A stretch of 64,000 nt of DNA from Biscogniauxia marginata (GCA_022695795.1 MU404091.1:1-64000), one strand, 5' to 3'; shown: positions 50,038 through 60,683, counted from the stretch's first letter. Numbers and translations: made by a program. Notes: generated from the letters alone by a model not told the origin.

Positions 50038-51140
50038 ATGTAAGTTGCGTCATCGCTGGTCCCGAAGAAATCCAGTCCAATCCAATCCAGTCCAGTCCAG
50101 TGCTAATCCCGACGGCTACCGCACGCGCTATACACTACAGGTCGAGGCAGATAAACCAGCCGAGCAACCAGATAAAACTGACGAACGTGAGCCTCGTGCG
50201 GCTGAAGAAGGGCAAGAAGCGGTTCGAGATCGCGTGCTACAAGAACAAGGTGCTCGAGTGGCGGTCGGGCATCGAGACGGACCTGGACGAGGTGCTGCAG
50301 ATCCCCAACGTCTTCCTGAACGTGTCCAAGGGGCAGACGGCCCCGACGGCCGAGCTGGCCAAGGCCTTCGGCAAGGACCGGCCCCTCGACGACATCGTCC
50401 TCGAGATCCTCAACCGCGGCGAGCTGCAGGTCGGCGAGCGCGAGCGCGCCGCCCAGATGGACCGCGTCCACCACGAGGTCGTCGCCATCGTCGCCAGCAA
50501 GCTCGTCGACCCCCGCACCAAGCGCGTCTACACCCCGGGCATGATCGAGAAGGCCCTCGACATGCTGAGCTCGCACGCGCACGGCAGCAGCGGTACCAAT
50601 ACCGGTACCGGTACTGCTAGCACGACGACGACGACGACGAGCAGCAGCGGCGCGGCCACGCCCGCGACGGGCGACGACGCCGAGGCGAAGCCCAGAGCCG
50701 CGGCCAAGGAGCACGTCTGGACGGGCGTGGTGACGACAAAGAGCGCCAAGAGCCAGGCCCTCGAGGCCATGAAGGCCCTGATCGCCCATCAGCCCATCCC
50801 CGTCGCGCGCGCACGGATGCGCCTCAGGATCACCTGCTCGACCAACGTCCTCAAACAGGCGGTCAAAGCGGCGCCCGCGACAAAAGGCGGAGAGGGTGGC
50901 GGTGGCGGCAATGGCGATGGCGATGGCGGGGAACCGCAGAAGGCGCCCGGTACGGTGAAGGACAAGATCCTGAGCTATGTGGAGCAGGTGGAAACCCAGG
51001 ACGTGCTCGGGTCAGAGTGGGAGGTCGTGGGGTTCGTAGAGCCGGGTGCCTACAAGGGCCTGTCCGACTTTATAGGAAACGAGACCAAGGGGCAAGGACG
51101 GGTGGAGGTTCTTGACATGGCAGTCACTCACGAAGATTAA
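50038..51140 (+). CDS. SDO1: Ribosome maturation protein SBDS/SDO1
   Basis: Cytosolic 60S maturation factor that, with the GTPase EFL1, releases eIF6 (Tif6). My model joins AT at 50038-50039 to G at 50141, so an intron (50040-50140, GTAAGT to CTACAG, branch TGCTAAT) splits the start codon. This gives MSRQINQPSNQIKLTNVS, then KRFEIACYKNKVLEWRSG, the SBDS N-terminal domain (to about residue 95), and a 333-aa protein. No in-frame ATG exists between the upstream end of the open frame (49929) and the domain, so splicing to create ATG is the simplest start. Beyond the family's usual roughly 250 residues there are two low-complexity insertions: Thr/Ser/Ala-rich near 185-225 and Gly/Asp-rich near 280. 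Third positions are strongly GC-biased. Long antisense frames are shadows. Confidence 0.92.
50070..50101 (+). repeat. TCCAR pentamer repeat inside the SBDS leader intron
   Basis: About six TCCAG/TCCAA units in tandem just upstream of the branch-site-like TGCTAAT. They lie wholly in the inferred first intron. Confidence 0.75.
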
Positions 51141-51547
51141 ACGATACCCCGGGATTTTGCCTACCTGTCTATTATATATTAGTCACAGAACTACAATAGC
51201 ATGGGCTGAGGCTTATGAGTTACGATCTTGATGATGATAATGGAGTGGGAACCTTGTAGGGTCAGGAAGCACAGCATAGAGAAAATAACGACAGTGATAC
51301 CCGGTATCCTAAAGCAACCTTTTACGGTTCTTTACAATTTGTGTTGTTTTTATTTGGTTCTCATATTTTCGTGATTGATGCCTCTGTTCACTATGCTAGA
51401 GTACATCCATGACTTGCCATATCCGATGGACAAAGTCCCCTTTTGTAAAGCAAAACTGCATGATATAGTGATCTCGAGTCCAGCCTTCACGCCTGTCCAT
51501 CCGGAAAGAATGACCGGAACCAATGAAACCACGCGCCCAATAGTTGT
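51141..51547. other. Spacer between convergent SBDS and uS13 genes
   Basis: A 407-bp gap between two stop codons. It must hold both 3' processing regions. It includes TGATGATGATAATGG near 51226 but no complete snoRNA box pair that I can see. Confidence 0.6.
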
Positions 51548-52381
51548 TTAACCGCCCTTCTTCTTGGACACACCGACCGTCCGGCCGCGGCGGCCGGTCG
51601 TCTTGGTGTGCTGACCTCGGACACGGAGACCCCAGTAGTGTCGCAGACCACGGTGAGCGCGGATCTTCTTCAGGCGCTCCAAATCCTCACGCAGCTTCGA
51701 GTCGACACCGTTTGCCAGGACTTGCGAGTTCTTGCCGTCGGTGATATCGCGCTGCCTGTTGAGGAACCAGGCAGGGATCTTGTATTGAGTCGGGTTCTGG
51801 AGGATGGTGACAACTCGCTCGAGCTCATCTCTGTAAAAACCCGACAGTCAACAGTAATTCTTCAGGGCAGAAATCTAGGAGCCGCGGGGAGTTCTAAATC
51901 GTGTCAAGTAGGCGAGGTGTTCGTGGGCGGACTCGGACAGATGGCCTCAAGCCCCCCAAGACGATTCTAGAACGGAACAAGTAATCCGGGAAGCCACTTA
52001 CGAAGTCAACTCTCCAGCACTATTCACATCGTATTAGCCTTCAAAATACTTCGTCTCGAGCATGGATATTTCCTACCGCTTGTTCAGGTCGACATCGGCC
52101 TTCTTCAGAACCAAGTTGGAGTATCGTCGACCAACACCCTTGATCTGGGTCATAGCATACATAACCTTCTGCTTGCCATCGCTAATCCAAAGTCAGCCGA
52201 GGTTTCTACCGAGGGCGCAAGATTCGACGTACACATTCGTGTTGAGCAAGCGCAAGATCTACCATACTAAGTCAGCTACAATGCTTTCGAGCAGCGACGC
52301 GGCGGTCCAGAGCGCATGAGGCGGGTAGAGGGATCTACTTACAAACTGGAAGTTCGACTTCTCCCCGGAGACGAGAGACAT
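51548..52381 (-). CDS. RPS18: 40S ribosomal protein S18 (uS13)
   Basis: Component of the 40S head, contacting 18S rRNA and the 60S subunit. Five exons in order are 52343-52381, 52233-52258, 52077-52181, 52002-52019 and 51548-51830; they give 156 aa, the usual length. The protein starts [20 protein letters not shown] and contains [19 protein letters not shown], then [39 protein letters not shown] and ends [12 protein letters not shown]. Two exons are tiny: 26 nt (ILRLLNTN + 2 nt) and 18 nt (AGELT with partial flanking codons). All introns have GT-AG ends; lengths are 84, 51, 57 and 171 bp. I checked the introns for C/D snoRNAs and saw none convincing. Ribosomal protein genes commonly start just after a leader intron; none is needed here. 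Confidence 0.96.
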
Positions 52382-53366
52382 GATGGGCAACTCTCTTGTC
52401 GTATGGTGTTGCCTTGGGATGTCAATCGGAGATGTTATCTTGAGATTTTGTGGAGGGGAGGATTGAATTTTCAGGTTGGCTCGATTAAATTGTGCGTAAT
52501 GGTCCGTGCACGATCTCCTGCCCTTTCTCGACTTTCTGCGGGCCGGCAAAAACGCTGACAGACTATTCCAGCCGGCAAAACCTGGCGAGCCTGGCTAAGG
52601 CATTTTTCCCATCTAAATTCGCAAATTTTATTTCTCATCTGCTACCATACTAAACCACTAACCACAATCTCTACGTTTTACAAATTCAGAACTGTTGCCT
52701 GCCCTATCTACCTATTCTATAGACGGGACTCAGCCGAGTGGCCAGAGAGCACCTAGGCGGTATCTTGGAGCTTCGCCGGCAGACGCCTCGCGCTTTCGGA
52801 GCGACTCGCCGTGATGAGCTGGCAACTGTTGAGCACTTCACGGGGGGCTCTCAAGACGAGAGGAGCGGAGAGCGGTCCGTCAGTCGGATTCACCACGCCC
52901 CTGCTATCTTCATAATATTGCCTATGGTGCATGTAAATTCCATGGTATTCTTCGAAGGTAGGCTAGATGTTTATGTGTTGTTCGTTCTCTTTTGTTAGAC
53001 CAATCTAGGACGGCCAATGATGACCCCATTTACACAGTCTATGAGGATATCTCCAATGAGTTTACCAATACACTGAAAATTCTGAGGCCTCGAAGATTGG
53101 ATCTTATTTTTTGTATTTTGTACATTTTGTACATTTTCCTGTATTAGAATATGTTCATTGGACTTTTGATTTTCCAAAACCAACCCATGTATGAATGCCA
53201 TTAATGTCGAAAATGCACATCTTCCGGATTCGCCAGCCAGCCTGTATGTCCGTCCGTCCGTGTAACCCGTGTATGCAGCCCCCGAACGCCAGCATATAAA
53301 ATCAACCCAAGCGACCACTCATGCAAAATCCTACATTATCTATCGTGTCGTATCCAATTCTATTCA
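52382..53366. other. Upstream region of uS13 gene, no supported gene
   Basis: No gene seen. Next to 52382 lies the uS13 promoter. A TTTTGTACA-type repeat appears at 53112-53138. The TCAGCCGAGTGGCC near 52730 looks like the 5' arm of a tRNA A box but lacks the rest. Confidence 0.5.
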
Positions 53367-53885
53367 TTATACAGTTTCGACTTGCGCTACTCGAGGGAAA
53401 TTCTCATCAGATCGGCCATGCGGGTCTTTATCTGATTCTTCGCCTGAGACCTCCCGTGGTGCTTCGTACGCCAAAGAGTTATTGAACCCGACGTGCGTCT
53501 CTCTTTGATTGGGTGGAGGGAACATATGTTCGTAGTCGATGCTAGGGATCCTTGAACAACACGGGCTAATGCCAGACATACTGCTCTGGCCGCCGTGGCT
53601 TGGTCTTCGTCTCCCAAAGTTCCATTCGAACGCGTTCAACACCTTCTGGTGCTCCAAGTTCTGTTTAGTGAACGGTTTATTCAGATGGGCGTATTCGTCC
53701 CGCTCGCTCGACTTTTTCGACTTGTGTGTCCGGAACCCCGTCAACGTTCGTCTCAATCGAGATGAGGTCTTGAGGTCGTGACCCTCGCTGTCTGTTGGTG
53801 TCATCGTGCCGTTCGAGCTCTGGTCCCCAGAGCTAGTGGAGGACTTTTTTCTGCCCGAACTGAATTTCCACCTGCCTAACGCCAT
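53367..53885 (-). CDS. Small basic hypothetical protein
   Basis: One uninterrupted frame of 172 aa with ATG at 53885. I do not recognise a family. The N-terminal 70 residues are Ser/Lys/Arg-rich (GRWKFSSGRKKSSTSSGDQ, SSRLRRTLTGFRTHKSKKSS). The centre has KPFTKQNLEHQKVLNAFEWNFGRRR, the most protein-like part, and the C-terminus is acidic. It has no signal peptide, membrane span or known catalytic motif. The ordered mix of charge blocks and a start codon at a sensible position make it more likely a gene than chance, but expression evidence would be needed. Transcribed in the same direction as uS13, 985 bp upstream of it. Confidence 0.6.
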   Translation of the reverse strand: MALGRWKFSSGRKKSSTSSGDQSSNGTMTPTDSEGHDLKTSSRLRRTLTGFRTHKSKKSSERDEYAHLNKPFTKQNLEHQKVLNAFEWNFGRRRPSHGGQSSMSGISPCCSRIPSIDYEHMFPPPNQRETHVGFNNSLAYEAPREVSGEESDKDPHGRSDENFPRVAQVETV

Positions 53886-56489
53886 GGTGATGGCTTGTTA
53901 GGGTGGCTGGTGAATTGGATAGTCGTAGGTCTCCCACGATAGTGGGCTTGTTCGAGAAATGGCTGTTCGGAGAATTGACTGTTCACGTTGTAACGGGTAT
54001 TGAGTGTGTTTCTGGAAGGTCGTCGCCTCGGTAGGCAGGATGGTGAAAGTTCCCAACCATTAGAAGAAGGGGTTAAGTTGAGTTCCGAGAGAGAGGGTGA
54101 TCCGCGTCAGCACTGGGGCATAGGCTTTACTATATTAAGTCGTCAGAAGACGATACAGTTAGCCACCAGAGGGCATCGTTGGCCCACCCCGGCGCCATTG
54201 GATAGAGCCTGGACCGGGCGGGGTCGCCTGGGGTCTAAGACGACTCCCAAGAACGCGAACATCATGCGCTTCTACGTCATCCCCCCAGAAAAACCACCGA
54301 GACCGCCGCACTCTCCAGCGAGCTAGTTGGTGACCGAATACCTACTTGTATGTCGCTATGTTGTTTGTGTCGATGCTACTGCACAACCTGCAGATGCGCC
54401 TTGCCATTTTCAAGGGAGCTCATTTCATTATTTCCTAGCTTGGCGATGTGTCCAGTGGACAGAGTTTCGGCGGTGCGAGATTACCTCTCTTTCAAAAACC
54501 TTATAGTTAGGCTAATATGAACGAAGCTTCAAGTTTGACCGTGGACGCCTTTGGTCGCCTTCGCTAGTCGAAGGTTTCGCAAGTTTGGGTCGGCCATCCA
54601 TCTTTGGAAACTCGGTCGTCTTAGCGCGGCATTATGGTTGGTGATGATGAAGCGGGTTACCCATTCCATTGGATTGATCTGAGGGAATTTCCTCGTAATG
54701 GTTTCTAAATTTGTTGTGAACTCTATCTAGGTACCTAATCGAATACTGCCGGTCAGCGGAAACGTTATCATTGATCGCGACACCGGCTATGAGGTTAGCT
54801 GACTCCCGCGTCTGTTCCTCGGAACAGTTGATCTGTGGTGCCCCAGATTGCCAGAGAGAGGTATTTCTCGGGGACTTTCCCGAAACACTGCAACGCTGAG
54901 AGCTACGTCCCAAGGCCTAGAACAAGTCCAAAACTGTTAACGATCGGCGATGGCCTAAAGACTTAGCCGCATCGTTGCATGTCGATACCAATGCCAATGC
55001 TGATTTCAGAGCCACCGCTCAAAAATGGGCTGCCTGGTACGTACTTCAGTGGCGGTCTGGACCCTGATGGTTCAAAAGGTATAGCCGGTTCTTTAACAAA
55101 CGAAAATTCGAGTGTTGATCGAGGAGAAAGCTGGCTTTTGACTGTCTGAATGGCAAAGTAGGCAAAATATTCATGTATATACCTACCTAGGTATTCATAT
55201 CTGTAGGTATGCATTATAAACTAAACTGCCCTCACATTTAAGTCCCAGACGGAAAGCTTACTCGAATATCGTCCGGCGCAGTTCCAAAGGGGGACACTGA
55301 ATCGAAACCAAGGTCGAATATAATTTTATTCAATGTGGCAAGGCAATTCGTCAGAGACCGGTTTCTAGAGCGAAGAAATCGATACCTAATAATGGCAAAA
55401 TATCTTCGGCTTTCCACCTTGGGCCATAATCAAGCCATTCAAGATACGCGGGCAGGCATTTTGATTATAGTCGAACGACTACGAAGGGGCTGCGCATAAT
55501 AAATATTGTTGAGCCTAGCTGCCTAGCACTTACGGAATAGGCAAGTTCATCCACTGGAGGATGCGGAGGAATCAGCTTGTCATCGTGCATTCGATAAAAA
55601 CGCGGGGATAACGATCATTTCCCGGAACCCCAAGCCCGTCATCTTCGAGAACATGATCGCCAAGACACGACGATCAAATGATGCAGGGCCCTCGCAGTGC
55701 CAGAAAGGATTATCAGCTTGATAATACCTACCCAGCCCTCCTTTAAACCCTGCAAGCAGTAGATACTTAAGCTGTTGAGTGTTATCCGCAGTCCGGGGAG
55801 AAGACCCTTTCCTCTTCTCCGTTCGAGCAGTTGAAGCCTTAAATAGAAACGATATGATTCGCTCCCCCAACATTTGATGGAGTATGAGCTGCCAATACTA
55901 TAAGCTCAATACTATGGTGGCCGTCATGCTTGATCACTGCAAGGCCCTAGTTCAATCCTGAGCCAGGCCGTTGCACCCGAGGAATAAGGATCAGTTAAAC
56001 TCCTCGTTGTCAGCGAGCACAGGCTTCTTTGATGATTGCAGGATAGTGACTTGGCCAATAGCATCTCAGAAGACCCAAAGTCAGGCCATGCTCAGGTTAT
56101 ATGCAAATAACCAGAGGGGGGTTTCCGGTGGAGGAGTAAGATCTATCCGAGATGCACATGAGATGCAGTTTGCTAGTATCCAATGGCATGTTCCTTCTTG
56201 TCATTTCTCCTTGCATCCGAAGCGGCATCGGCGTCACATGCAGCAGATAGTATTTGGCTGTTACTAAGGTATAGGACTTCGCCGTCAACGAATGTCTTAC
56301 CCCCTGGCCTCCATTCGATTTTTGCTACCTCCTAACCCTCAGGAACAACTACCTTGAATAACTCAAGCGCTGTGGTTTATATCCATGGCGACCTTTCTAC
56401 AACGGGTCCGTCGTGAAAGTCTCCGCTACACTAGTATAGAAAGAGTATGTACAGCCGTAAGAACAGAGCGTACTCTTTCCCTAGCCTCC
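53886..56489. other. Intergenic region with weak hypothetical frames
   Basis: No gene I can support firmly. Two neighbouring minus-strand frames, 54963-55214 and 54632-54913, could be exons of one unknown gene: the first contains SRPPLKYVPGSPFLSGG, the second no recognisable motif. I could not find a convincing splice junction between them. Frames at 55580-55873 (-) and 55971-56267 (+) are unrecognised. Confidence 0.4.
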
Positions 56490-57678
56490 TTGCTACTTTT
56501 TCGAACCATTTTCATATTGTGTACTGAATATATATATAGCCCATGAATATATGGTTACCCGAGTAACCGTAAGATGATCCCTCAAGCAATCACCATATGA
56601 TTGATCGGTAGGTTGCGATGCCGTCAGTCCAAGGCAAATGCTTAATAAGTCTTCGTGATCAAGGCTACCTGATTCTAGTGATTGAGTACTCTGTTTATTA
56701 TATCTTGTGGGTATCCAATGAGTGCAAGGGGATATCAGTAAAACGCTTAGTTGCATGATATTCAGTATTAAAGCTAGGGCAGCGATCCGCCCTTTTAAGC
56801 TAAATATAAAACAATAGCTATTTTATATTATGTTTAAACCATTCTGATTTATTCCACTGTAAAGCGCGCCTGTACAGACGTAATCAGTCACGTTATGTCA
56901 CAAGGCCCCTGGTATAGGCTTAAGTAGGCAGGTAATAGTAACACAAAGGCTTAGAACTACATCTATCTGAGGTATCATGTCTTATACCTGCCAACAGTCT
57001 CTTTGTTCCTTAAAAGGTACGTATCACCTCATACACCTTGATCCCCTATATCGGTGTGTTCTTGACACGTTGTTTTAAACATACTTCCTTTAAGTATAAT
57101 TCCTTCTACTGAAGATGTAGTCCATGCTTACTAGAGCTACGTTCCTAGGATCATAGTGAATTGGCTATCTAATTATAATAACCTCACGTACACGATATAT
57201 TATTGTAAGAATATGGAAGCTTAGCACCATGTCGGTTACGTAGACCAAAAGATCTAGCAATTCCGATATCACATATCGGAACTACTATAACGATGGTAAA
57301 TGAAAGCCAGGCACACCCTGAAAACTAAATAGGTTTTAGGAGCTTAAGATTAGTGAGACTAATCAGGCCATATTAGCAAGGGATTTTACATATAAGGGGA
57401 CCTAACTAGTCAGCCCTTGCTATTTAGGGCTTGAGGTGCCCTGGCGATAGGGATTTAAACTTATTTATGTATATATATCAACCAAGATATTTGTGGCGAC
57501 CCTTGTCACTGGCCCCTTACTATAATCATTTATCACTTTTTAACAAAGAACAAGATTTAGTTAATGAGTGTTATATATTTTATATGTTATATATGACCAG
57601 CATATATTCAAGATGAAACATCGTTCCTATGTAGAAAAGAAAGAAAAAAGAAACCCATGCTAAGAGAAGGTCCAGACC

Positions 57679-58193
57679 TTATCTTTTACGCACTCTCGAT
57701 GTGATACTAGAAGATTTTATGTCAGTGCTATATTTTCGATAACCCTGGCTTTTTGGCAGACCACAGGATCTTTGAGGGTTTTGGGGAGTTTGAGCCATGT
57801 GATGTCGGATTCTCGATCTCCTGTCAGTATGAGGTATGGTTTCCTGTCCACCAAAGACCGGTCCTTGGTCATATTCTTTCCATATCATACGGGCCCTGCA
57901 TAGATAAAAGTTCGATAGGCTGCTAAGAGGAAGGATTACCGAAAATAAACGGTAGAAAAGCCCCTAGGTTTGAATGCCGCACTTACCACAGAATTCATGC
58001 TGACAGGTCTTGCAGGTGCCGAAAAAAACTCCTCTTTAGATTGGCATTTACAGCAGAAGTACAGCGAGCCGTAATCTACCAGCTCTCGTTGTTCAGAAGT
58101 GTGCTGAGCCATGTTGACTATTGTGTTTTGCTGTGCGTGGTATATTCTGGCGTATGGTTGTGAGGTTATTGGAGATTGAAGATAGGTGATCAA
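57679..58193 (-). pseudogene. Small Cys-rich reading frame, possibly frameshifted
   Basis: Starting at the second ATG of a minus-strand frame (58110) the product begins MAQHTSEQRELVDYGSLYFC, then CKCQSKEEFF. At a seven-T run (58022-58028 on the + strand, A-run) the frame continues as SAPARPVSMNSV, but the neighbouring frame immediately downstream reads GTCKTCQHEFCG, which with CCKC would make a plausible zinc-binding set. One T more or two fewer would join them. This is either a decayed gene, an unrecognised splice, or a homopolymer error. A GTAAGT donor follows at 57984 and a TGCAG acceptor at 57899, but the next frame ends quickly or lacks motifs. Function unknown; low confidence. Confidence 0.35.
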
Positions 58194-58197
58194 TGGG

Positions 58198-58217
58198 TTA
58201 AGTTTAATTAAACTTAA
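58198..58217. repeat. 20-bp perfect palindrome
   Basis: TTAAGTTTAATTAAACTTAA is its own reverse complement. It lies about 90 bp upstream of the ATG (58110) of the small Cys-rich frame and at the edge of the most AT-rich part of the block. Confidence 0.8.
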
Positions 58218-59765
58218 GAAGTCTGGGTCTAAAAAAATACTCCATTAATCTGGAATTCAACGCTTATTTATACACGTCGATATTAGTTACGATATTAAGA
58301 GTACCTTAAAAGTATTGTTTAAACACCTTTGTTTAACTGTTAATAAATAATAAGCAGTGTATTAATGTTTAAAGCAAAATAAGGAGTTAAATAAATGAAG
58401 AAATAAGTGCGACGTTAATTAAAAACAAAGAGAGTGTTTATACGTAAAAGGCTAATTACCTGTAACGGTACTATATAAAACAACGGCATTCATACTAAGT
58501 ACCTTGTAACTAAACATTCTGTACGTTTACAGAGATAGGCTGGCTAGTCAGGGTTTAGGGTTTATATGCAGAATTATTCTCTCAAATACGTGGGTGGGAT
58601 TCGGAAGTGGAGCTGGGAAGGGAGAGGAGGAGGTTCTTTTTCTAATTTTGTTGATCTGTCACTTATTACAAGATTGACCAGCAATCCTTCATGAGCGAAA
58701 AATGCAAACTGAAAATGATTTTTATGGTTGAAATGGTGTCAATCCTCTTGACTTCTAAGCACGGAACTATATCATATCCAAACCTGTCACACGGATGGAC
58801 ACCTGAGAACTGCCAAGACCAGTTGGTCATATGGCAGGATGGTCATTGGGAGTAGATACTAAGGTTGGATTCATAGGTACCAACATGCATAGGATGGGGT
58901 AAGCTATCAGACAGACAGATTGGGTATAAAAAGGCAGAGAATTCCTGGCAGGCCTCTTCCATGAACCTAGACTCCTAAGTCCCTTGAGACCAAAAGAAAA
59001 TTATTAATCGAAATCGAATTATTATTCCAAGCCCACTAGCCCTTGTCACAAACCCGGTGTTCGGCTCTTCATTTCGGAAATAGTCTGCTGACTTTACCCA
59101 GAGCTCAGAGATAATAGGGGAGAAGATCTGATACACAGGGTTAACCCTAATGAATTATCGAATAGAACTCACTTTGAGATATACAAAAGGGGTATTATCA
59201 AGCGTGGGTAGGCGTCAAGCGCTAAAGAGTGTTTCAAGTGGCTACCCGGTACCTAGTGAATATTGACTTCGAGGAGAATATCACATCAACTTAGCATTCA
59301 TCTCTACCAATATTCTACATATTATATGTTTATTATACTATCATACGAGTGGAAAGTTTTTGCGCTAATCTAGTTATTCAACATGAAAGATATTGTAGTG
59401 CGATCTCCAGAGGGGCTCTAACTGACGGTGAGGCTGTACGATCCCCACAACACACGACTGCATAAGTGCTTTGAACATATCCAATTTTCCCTAGACGCAT
59501 GTGCACATAGATGTAAGTGATATTAGTACATTGATTAAAAGTCCATCATGTGGGACAATCGGAAAACAATGGGGTTTAATGATTATGACATTACTCCCAT
59601 AGACTTCACCATGTTCCCTAACACGATCGATGGAAGATTCTCAGACATGAGCAAACCACGCCGGGGCCTGGAGAGTACCTAGCTTTCCTCTCCAGCGCAA
59701 CAACAAGTTGTATACGTACCTTTACACATATTAAGGCTTTAAAATCTAACCGACTATTAATGCGA

Positions 59766-60683
59766 TCACCAAGCACCGGGAAATTCCTCATTTAGATGTG
59801 CGATCCTCGGTTGGTAACGTCGGGAAACGCGGAGAAACTGTAACTTATCCTCACCGACGTCTGGCTGCGGACCTCCCTTAGCTTGTCCTCCTTTCGTAAG
59901 CGACGGCGTGCCCGACGGTGTGCTCCTAGGGGTTAAGCTCCTGTTCATATGCGTAGGCAGTATCTTGCGCCAGTCCAGCTTCTCCCAGCCCTCCGGTCGC
60001 TGCTCCCATGGCAGGCCGCTATGGTTGAACGGCGGGAGCACCATCCGTCTCTGCTCGCCCGCGTGGACGTAGTGGCCCTGAAGGTACGACTGGGGTCCCT
60101 CGAAGTGCTCCCGCAGAATCTTCTCCATCTGCGCCTGGGGGAGAGGCTTCGCTTCGCCCGTGACGAAGTTCGGGTCCTTCCACGGCGGGCCGGAGTAGGG
60201 GACCCGGTCCTGAATCTTTAGCGGGCGTACGCAGTGCTCGGTTCCCGATCGGCGACACGCAGCGCACCGGGTTTCGGTGTCGAACCCATAGAAATGGAGC
60301 GTGCATCGTAGACCCTTCTCGGCGCATCGGAGACATGACTGCCCGTTCTTGCTTAGGAGCCGACCGGTGATGAGGTCTCGTTTCAGTTTTTTCTTTTCTT
60401 CTTTGTCCTCTCTCGACCACAGGGTCATAGTTTCTCCATTATCTTGCTTGACGCTGTCCTCCGTGCCGGCGGGGGCCGTTGCGTCAGTCTCTTCAGTTGC
60501 TGGATCCTGACCCTTTTCGATGATAGGCAACCTCTCCTTTTCTTTAAACCCTTGCGCTAACTTTATATCTATGGAGGGTTTCGCCTTTCGATGTTTTGCC
60601 GTCCCGCTAGATTTATCTTCAATGTGAGCTTCATGTGGACGGCCAGCGTCACTAAGGGCCCCCTGATCTTGAATCGGTGACAT
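59766..60683 (-). CDS. Hypothetical protein with atypical six-cysteine cluster
   Basis: One uninterrupted frame of 305 aa with ATG at 60683. I do not recognise a named family. The first 100 residues are charged and disorder-like. Around residues 115-150 the cysteines follow C-x2-C-x6-C-x12-C-x2-C-x7-C (SCLRCAEKGLRCTLHFYG, then CAACRRSGTEHC). This fits the loose Zn(II)2Cys6 spacing but lacks the usual basic R-K-x-K-C, and the domain sits mid-protein rather than near the start. Afterwards come RVPYSGPPWKDPNFVTGEAK, aromatic and Pro-rich, and GLPWEQRPEGWEKLDWRKIL. No membrane span. The gene is GC-richer than the AT-rich DNA on both sides. A diverged zinc-cluster regulator or a fungal-specific zinc-binding protein are both possible. 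Confidence 0.7.
   Translation of the reverse strand: MSPIQDQGALSDAGRPHEAHIEDKSSGTAKHRKAKPSIDIKLAQGFKEKERLPIIEKGQDPATEETDATAPAGTEDSVKQDNGETMTLWSREDKEEKKKLKRDLITGRLLSKNGQSCLRCAEKGLRCTLHFYGFDTETRCAACRRSGTEHCVRPLKIQDRVPYSGPPWKDPNFVTGEAKPLPQAQMEKILREHFEGPQSYLQGHYVHAGEQRRMVLPPFNHSGLPWEQRPEGWEKLDWRKILPTHMNRSLTPRSTPSGTPSLTKGGQAKGGPQPDVGEDKLQFLRVSRRYQPRIAHLNEEFPGAW

Larger units (their letters stand above)
56490..59765. other. AT-rich block, possible decayed repeat DNA
   Basis: The sequence is markedly more AT-rich than the rest of the window; rows around 57540 and 58320 are only about one-quarter G+C by eye. TAA, TTAA and GTTTAA words are frequent. Such blocks in ascomycetes often come from repeat-induced point mutation of transposons, but I recognise no transposase, terminal repeat or target duplication here. 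One small cysteine-rich reading frame lies inside (57679-58193). Confidence 0.5.

Noticed and set aside
50103..50789. Minus-strand open frame of 228 codons
   Set aside because: It lies wholly antisense to the SBDS coding region, which is GC3-rich and therefore leaves open frames on the opposite strand; the product is Leu/Arg/Gly-rich and matches nothing.
51220..51245. TGATGATGATAA as a snoRNA box C
   Set aside because: No box D (CTGA) at suitable distance and no terminal stem.
52728..52800. tRNA-like A box TCAGCCGAGTGG
   Set aside because: No matching B box, anticodon arm or acceptor stem follows at the right distance.
55940..55980. TAGTTCAATCC as a possible tRNA T-arm
   Set aside because: No acceptor stem or D-arm pairing could be drawn in the preceding 60 bases.
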